From an uncultured Sutterella sp. (lineage in GTDB: Bacteria; Pseudomonadota; Gammaproteobacteria; Burkholderiales; Burkholderiaceae_F): a stretch of 64,000 bases of DNA. Made by a program: the position numbers and the translations under genes. Below are positions 59,872 to 64,000 of this stretch, piece by piece. The first letter of the stretch is position 1. Every line of letters starts with the position of its first letter. The stretch lies in assembly GCA_900544345.1 (NCBI GenBank), contig UQUR01000007.1:1-64000 (forward strand). The letters are read 5' to 3'. Under the pieces are notes generated by a model. That model worked only from the letters and a program-made list of their open reading frames with translations, did not search any database and was not told the origin of the DNA.

Positions 59872-59977
59872 CCGAGCGCTCGGAGCCCTTAAGAGACATT
59901 TTTGAATTGAATGTAATCAAGCACAATGATTCTTCGTTTTACGCAAAAACATATTGCGTTGATTAAAGCGCTATAGT
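59872..59977. promoter_or_regulatory. Divergent control region with FNR-like box and LysR-type dyad
   Basis: Three elements lie in this 194-base gap. CCGAGCGCTCGG (59872-59883) is a perfect palindrome. TTGAATGTAATCAA (59907-59920) matches the FNR consensus TTGAT-N4-ATCAA at 9 of 10 positions. ACGCAA-N7-TTGCGT (59941-59959) is a perfect dyad of LysR type. TATAGT at 59972-59977 is a possible -10 for lysR. They suggest control by oxygen and by the adjacent LysR protein; binding is inferred. Confidence 0.55.
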
Positions 59978-60011
59978 CATTGAGAGAAGAAAAGTTTTAA
60001 ATTATTTTTTT

Positions 60012-61001
60012 ATGATTGACGCCAGCTCATTACTTCTTTCCGAGTCTTTTAAAACGTTCAAGCTTTTTGTTGAAACAAAAAGTACGGCAAAGACTGCGCA
60101 GATTCTGAATCTTTCCGTTTCGGCGGTAACGCGACAGTTGTCGAATTTTGAGAAGGTTCTTTCAGTTGAACTATTGGATAGAAGCGTCAAGCCGATGCGT
60201 CCAACGCCCGAAGCGATTCAATTCGTTGACCGAATTAGCAAGCAGATATTGCCCTTGAATTCATTAATAGAGGATATGATCGAAAGAAATGGGCGACAAA
60301 TGTCTTTGCGGATCGGTTTTCTTGAGTCATTATCGATTCATGTCGCTCCTGAAGTTATCGCTAATTTAAAGCGGGATTTCAGCTCTGTTTTGTGCCTGAC
60401 GGGGACGAGCGATAGGTTGATAGAAAAGTTGCAGCAAAACCGTCTGGATTTTGCCGTTGTCTCCAATCCTTATTCATCACTTGATAATCTTCGGAGACAT
60501 TTTATTTTCAGCGAACCCAATATCGTACTGCTGCCCAAAAGTGTACTGAATAAAAGAAATATTCTCACTTGGAAAGATCTTCAATTCTGTGGAATTCCTT
60601 ATATTCATTACTATCAGGAAAGTTCCGGTAAATTAGCTACTAATTTTTTATCCTCTATCGGAATAGAGCCTCCCGAGCAAATTGAGGTGGACACAACAGG
60701 CCCTATTATGGGATTAATACAGCGATCGATGGGTTGGACAATAACGCGAACCTCTTCTCTGATGCCGCATCAAGAGTTATTGGACTGGGTAAGTGCTATA
60801 CCTGCTCCGGAACCTGTGATGCAAAGGGAGGTTTATTTATTTGCTTCAAACAGGGTACCCTTATTTTTATACGAGCGCGTTGTCGAGGAAGTTCTGAAGG
60901 CATGCCAAGGGGCGTTATTACCTAATATGCTTGCTATTGCCCCTTGGATAGCCGGGAAAGTTCGATTGGGCGAGAAAAGTCGTCCCAGGAGACCTGTCTG
61001 A
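60012..61001 (+). CDS. LysR-family regulator divergent from the Dcu operon
   Basis: 329 residues. Helix-turn-helix near residues 17-45 (STAKTAQILNLSVSAVTRQLSNFEKVL), then an effector domain with FAVVSNPYSSLDNLRRHFIFSEPNIVLLPKS, the same landmark as in the tandem LysR pair (SSNPFS, NDLKR). The C terminus has LPNMLAIAPWIAGK, the shared APWI motif. Probably the direct regulator of the divergent carrier-A-B operon. Its stop lies three bases from the convergent M20 stop. Confidence 0.9.
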   Translation: MIDASSLLLSESFKTFKLFVETKSTAKTAQILNLSVSAVTRQLSNFEKVLSVELLDRSVKPMRPTPEAIQFVDRISKQILPLNSLIEDMIERNGRQMSLRIGFLESLSIHVAPEVIANLKRDFSSVLCLTGTSDRLIEKLQQNRLDFAVVSNPYSSLDNLRRHFIFSEPNIVLLPKSVLNKRNILTWKDLQFCGIPYIHYYQESSGKLATNFLSSIGIEPPEQIEVDTTGPIMGLIQRSMGWTITRTSSLMPHQELLDWVSAIPAPEPVMQREVYLFASNRVPLFLYERVVEEVLKACQGALLPNMLAIAPWIAGKVRLGEKSRPRRPV

Positions 61002-61004
61002 AGA

Positions 61005-62252
61005 CTATTTTCCAATGGGTTTCTTCAGGTATTCAAACGCACTGAGTGCATGAATTTTGAAGCATTGTTCTAATTCAGAAAACTCAACATATTCGTCCGG
61101 TGCGCCCATATTCGCGCCTTCTACGCCGCAACTGAATGTGTTGATCCCGTAACGTCTGGTATGTTTGCCGTCAGTGCCGCCGACTCGAATAGTTGTGGCA
61201 CAAGGAAGGCCAAAGACTTTTTGAGCGTTGGACTTCAAGATACTCAACAGTTCGTGTGAAGGATCAGAGTAAAGAGACTCACAGCGCATCAATGTTGTGA
61301 AAGAAATTTCTTTTCTGTCTGAGCATAACTGCTTTAACGTCTCCTCAATATCATCGGGACTGATACCGATAGGTAAGCGAGAGTCAATAATGACCTCTGC
61401 GTAGCCTGGAACCAGGTTAGGAGCTGTACCTGCGTGAAAGACACCGATATTGCTCGTGACATTGAGAAGTGTTTGGGTTTCACCCTTGCCGGCAACAGAT
61501 TCAGAAATCGGACCGGCCTCTTTAATAAGATTAATGATGTCCGGCGGACAGCGAGATAGCAATTTTCTGACTCTTTCCCGATAGTCAACAATGGCATCGA
61601 TTAACAGCTCAATAGCGTTTTTCGCTTTATGTAAATGTGCGCCGTGACCCGGAATCCCTTTTGCACTCATTTTGAAACGATACCGTCCCTTTTCTCCGAA
61701 GCGAATTGAACGTGAACTACCCACATCGGCAATCAGACAAGCATCTACATTTCTGAGTGCCGGCATGGTTTCTAAAAGATATTGAGTGCCGTGTTTGCCG
61801 CCGGCCTCTTCTCCGCCAACCAACATTAAGGTGACTTCGCCACTCCACATGGAGGGATTGCGACCCAAAAGAATGAACGTTTCAATGAGACTGGCACAGC
61901 CGGCTTTCATATCGCTTACGCCAACGCCAAACAACTTGCCATCCTCTATCTCTGCTCCGAAAGGATCGTGTCGCCACAAATTCGGTTGCACGACTTCAAA
62001 GGTATCCAAATGACCGTTTAAAAGTAAATGTTTACCCGGTTGATGTCCTTTAGTATGAGCCACCAGATTATCAATTGGGCTGACTTCCTCAATCGTTTGT
62101 ATCTCAACGCCGGGAATTCCAGATAGGAGCTCTTTTGAATAAGAGACAATATTTCGGGTATCGGATGGGGGAGTGACCGAGTTGAGTTTCGATAAATTAA
62201 TCAGTGTATTGCGTAAGTCCGGTAGAACTTGATCAATTTTTTCTGTAACCAT
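61005..62252 (-). CDS. M20-family metallopeptidase/deacylase (ArgE/DapE type)
   Basis: 415 residues from the ATG at 62252, chosen because GGAGGAG lies directly before it; an in-frame ATG 27 bases earlier is less likely. Metal and catalytic motifs: LNGHLDTF (His and Asp), GVSDMKAG (Asp), GGEEAGGKHGT (catalytic Glu-Glu), ADVGSS (metal Asp), and the late GGTDGKHTRR. The family removes N-acyl groups or cleaves dipeptides; the exact substrate cannot be told. Its place between two C4-dicarboxylate modules suggests it frees aspartate or a related amino acid from a conjugate. Confidence 0.85.
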   Translation of the reverse strand: MVTEKIDQVLPDLRNTLINLSKLNSVTPPSDTRNIVSYSKELLSGIPGVEIQTIEEVSPIDNLVAHTKGHQPGKHLLLNGHLDTFEVVQPNLWRHDPFGAEIEDGKLFGVGVSDMKAGCASLIETFILLGRNPSMWSGEVTLMLVGGEEAGGKHGTQYLLETMPALRNVDACLIADVGSSRSIRFGEKGRYRFKMSAKGIPGHGAHLHKAKNAIELLIDAIVDYRERVRKLLSRCPPDIINLIKEAGPISESVAGKGETQTLLNVTSNIGVFHAGTAPNLVPGYAEVIIDSRLPIGISPDDIEETLKQLCSDRKEISFTTLMRCESLYSDPSHELLSILKSNAQKVFGLPCATTIRVGGTDGKHTRRYGINTFSCGVEGANMGAPDEYVEFSELEQCFKIHALSAFEYLKKPIGK

Positions 62253-62425
62253 CTTCTCCTCCACACAGTGAGTTTTCACGACTGAGTGTAGTGAAGGGAC
62301 GGAGAGTTTTTATAGATTTTTAAAAAAATAAGGTTAACCCCAACCTATTATCTCAAAAATGCATAATTCTTTTATCTTTGGCGGCTAATGTTTGAGCTTA
62401 TTGCTTTAAAGGGCTTCAATGGAAG

Positions 62426-62441
62426 CAGATCGCATGATCTG
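62426..62441. promoter_or_regulatory. Dyad upstream of Dcu copy 2
   Basis: CAGATC-GCAT-GATCTG is a perfect inverted repeat 33 bases before the Dcu start. It may be an operator or a hairpin in the leader. No consensus promoter was recognised in the 221-base gap between the M20 gene and the carrier. Confidence 0.4.
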
Positions 62442-62473
62442 ACTTGCTATCTACTCTTCTTCGGAGATTACAA

Positions 62474-63787
62474 ATGAGCGTTATCTTACAAGCCATAGTG
62501 GTCTTTGGTGTGATCGCTATTGGTGCCCGCTATGCTGGTATCGGCCTCGGTATTTGGGGCGGTATCGGTTTGTTCTTATTGGTAACAGTTTTCGGTTTGA
62601 CGCCGACCTCTGCTCCTACGGACGTGCTCCTGATCATGATTGCAGTGGCTACCGCTGCCTCAGTGATGGATGCCGCCGGCGGTGTTGATTATATGGTGCG
62701 TATTGCTGAAAAAATCATTCGTGCCAATCCAGACCGCATTGTGTATGTCGCCCCGTTGGTTACCTGGTTCTTTGCTTTCTTAGCCGGTACGGCCAACATT
62801 GCTCAGTCCCTGATGCCTGTGATTTATGAAGTGGCTCACGGTGTGGGCATTCGTCCGGAACGTGCTATGACGGCCTCCGGCGTTGCCGCTCAACAAGCTC
62901 TTGTGGCTAGCCCCGTGGCTGCCTGTACCGCTGCTTTAATCGGTTTGTACACGCAAAACGGTTATGACTTCGGCTTGCAGACGATTTTGATGGTTACGAT
63001 TCCTGCCACGTTAATCGCTGTTGTGGTGGTTTCCACGGTCATGCTTCGTTACGGCAAGGACTTAAAAGACGATCCGGAATATCAGGCTCGTTTGAAGGCT
63101 GGTCTGGTGAAGGCTGTGGTGAGTTCTTCTGAACGTCCGCCGTTACCGAAGAAAGCCGGTTTGTCCGCAGCGCTCTTCGTACTCTGTGTGGCCGGTGTCG
63201 TGATCACGGGTATCTTCCCTGAAATGCGTACGACCAATAGCGGCAAAGTGATCAATATGGGTGTGTTCCTTCAGATCGGTATGTTCGTGGCTGCCGGTTT
63301 GATCCTCGTGATTTGCCGTCCGAAGTTAGCCAACGCGATGTCGAGCTCCATCATGCGCGCCGGTATCACGGCTGTGATTACGGTGTTCGGCTTGTCCTGG
63401 ATGTCTGATACGTTTATTTCCGCTCACAAGGCTGTGTGGGTTCAAGACATCGGCGGTTTGCTCCAAACGATGCCGTGGCTCTTTGCCTTTGTGATTTTCT
63501 TCGGTTCCATGCTCTTGAACTCTCAAGCTGCAACGGTTCGTGCTGTGATGCCTCTGGGCTTTGCTCTCGGTATGCCTGCTCCGACCCTTTTGGGCTTGTA
63601 CCCCGCTTGTAACGGTACATCCTTCCTGCCGACTTCCGGTGTCGTGGTTTCTACGATCGCTTTCGACCAATCCGGCACGACGCACATCGGTAAGTATGTG
63701 ATTAACCACTCGTTCTTGGTACCTTGTGTTACTGCAACGACGACCGCAACGGTTGCGGCCTATCTCTTAACTTTCGTGATGTTCTAA
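62474..63787 (+). CDS. Anaerobic C4-dicarboxylate carrier, DcuA/DcuB family (copy 2)
   Basis: 437 residues from ATG 62474 (CGGAG upstream; a start 30 bases earlier would add an atypical N terminus). Paralogue of the carrier at 58504: GLGIWGGIGLFLLVTVFG, AAGGVDYMVRIAEKIIRANPDR, AGTANIAQSLMPVIYEV, NSQAATVRAVMPLGFALG. The conserved Asn is kept (GTANIA). Codon use is strongly biased, like the ribosomal genes, unlike copy 1, so it is probably the main carrier. A lyase gene starts 12 bases later. Confidence 0.93.
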   Translation: MSVILQAIVVFGVIAIGARYAGIGLGIWGGIGLFLLVTVFGLTPTSAPTDVLLIMIAVATAASVMDAAGGVDYMVRIAEKIIRANPDRIVYVAPLVTWFFAFLAGTANIAQSLMPVIYEVAHGVGIRPERAMTASGVAAQQALVASPVAACTAALIGLYTQNGYDFGLQTILMVTIPATLIAVVVVSTVMLRYGKDLKDDPEYQARLKAGLVKAVVSSSERPPLPKKAGLSAALFVLCVAGVVITGIFPEMRTTNSGKVINMGVFLQIGMFVAAGLILVICRPKLANAMSSSIMRAGITAVITVFGLSWMSDTFISAHKAVWVQDIGGLLQTMPWLFAFVIFFGSMLLNSQAATVRAVMPLGFALGMPAPTLLGLYPACNGTSFLPTSGVVVSTIAFDQSGTTHIGKYVINHSFLVPCVTATTTATVAAYLLTFVMF

Positions 63788-63799
63788 GGAGAAATTTAA

Positions 63800-64000
63800 A
63801 TGTCCGAAAACAATAACCGCGGCCGTATCCGCAAACCGATTGCCCCGGAAGTGGTCAAATATGTTAATGACCCTGTCGCCAAGAGCGATTATGAAACGTC
63901 CTACTTTACGTATCTGACGATTAACCGCGCTCACGTGCTCATGCTTGAAAAGCAAGGCATTATTTCCAAGGAAGTCTGCCAGGCTATTTTGAAAGCAACT
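63800..64000 (+). CDS. Second argininosuccinate-lyase-like lyase, 5' fragment
   Basis: The first 67 codons up to the window edge. The segment INRAHVLMLEKQGIISKEV matches INKAHVLMLAKQGIIEKDV of the lyase at 51114, so it is a paralogue. GGAG lies 9 bases before the ATG, and it starts 12 bases after the Dcu carrier, so the two form an operon. The active-site regions are outside the window, so function cannot be judged. Confidence 0.85.
   Translation, partial: MSENNNRGRIRKPIAPEVVKYVNDPVAKSDYETSYFTYLTINRAHVLMLEKQGIISKEVCQAILKAT

Noticed and set aside
1..64000. CRISPR arrays, insertion sequences, prophage or toxin-antitoxin genes
   Set aside because: None seen: no regularly spaced repeats, no transposase, integrase or phage structural proteins on either strand.

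Overview
The window is a contiguous chromosome segment of a betaproteobacterium. Three things point to a Sutterellaceae-like member of the Burkholderiales (Parasutterella/Turicimonas/Sutterella type, typically gut anaerobes or microaerophiles): the order of the ribosomal protein operons, the block mlaFEDACB-murA-hinT-tatABC-Nif3-sspAB, and the energy genes at the right end (Dcu-type C4-dicarboxylate carriers, fumarate-forming lyases). The genus is an inference. No insertion sequence, prophage or CRISPR array was seen.

Positions 1-31.9 kb hold the core information-processing block: the 3' end of one tuf copy, tRNA-Trp, secE-nusG, rplKAJL, rpoBC, rpsL-rpsG-fusA-tuf, then the S10, spc and alpha operons through rplQ, all on the + strand. 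infA is absent from its usual place between secY and rpmJ. Several leaders are readable: promoters with 17-base spacing before rplK, rpsJ, rplC, rplN and rplQ, a probable L1-binding leader hairpin, and a stack of hairpins ending in an attenuator-like structure before rpoB.

Positions 31.9-51 kb are mixed housekeeping genes: a YczE-like membrane protein, hslR, hemB, engB, an AspT/YidE-type exchanger, lysA-lptM with divergent cyaY, mrcA (PBP1A), a hot-dog thioesterase, the complete Mla lipid-transport operon, murA, hinT, tatABC, a Nif3-like gene, sspAB and tRNA-Thr. From recalled Burkholderiales gene order, the his genes (normally after murA) and petABC for cytochrome bc1 (normally before sspA) are missing, which fits an anaerobic lifestyle.

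Positions 51-64 kb form an accessory energy-metabolism region: an argininosuccinate-lyase-like gene, marC, two tandem LysR regulators, an operon reading left (Dcu carrier, aspartase-like subunit A, aspartase-like subunit B), a divergent third LysR gene, an M20 peptidase, then a second Dcu carrier followed by a second argininosuccinate-lyase-like gene cut by the window edge. The likely theme is import of aspartate-type or N-substituted aspartate compounds, elimination to fumarate, and fumarate respiration with succinate export.

The most striking observation is in the leftward operon. Subunits A and B belong to the fumarase/aspartase superfamily, whose active sites are assembled from three different subunits. 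A keeps the first conserved active-site region but has lost the GSSxMPxKxNP loop. B keeps that loop but has lost the first region. The pair therefore looks like an obligate heteromeric aspartase-type enzyme with complementary halves of the active site.
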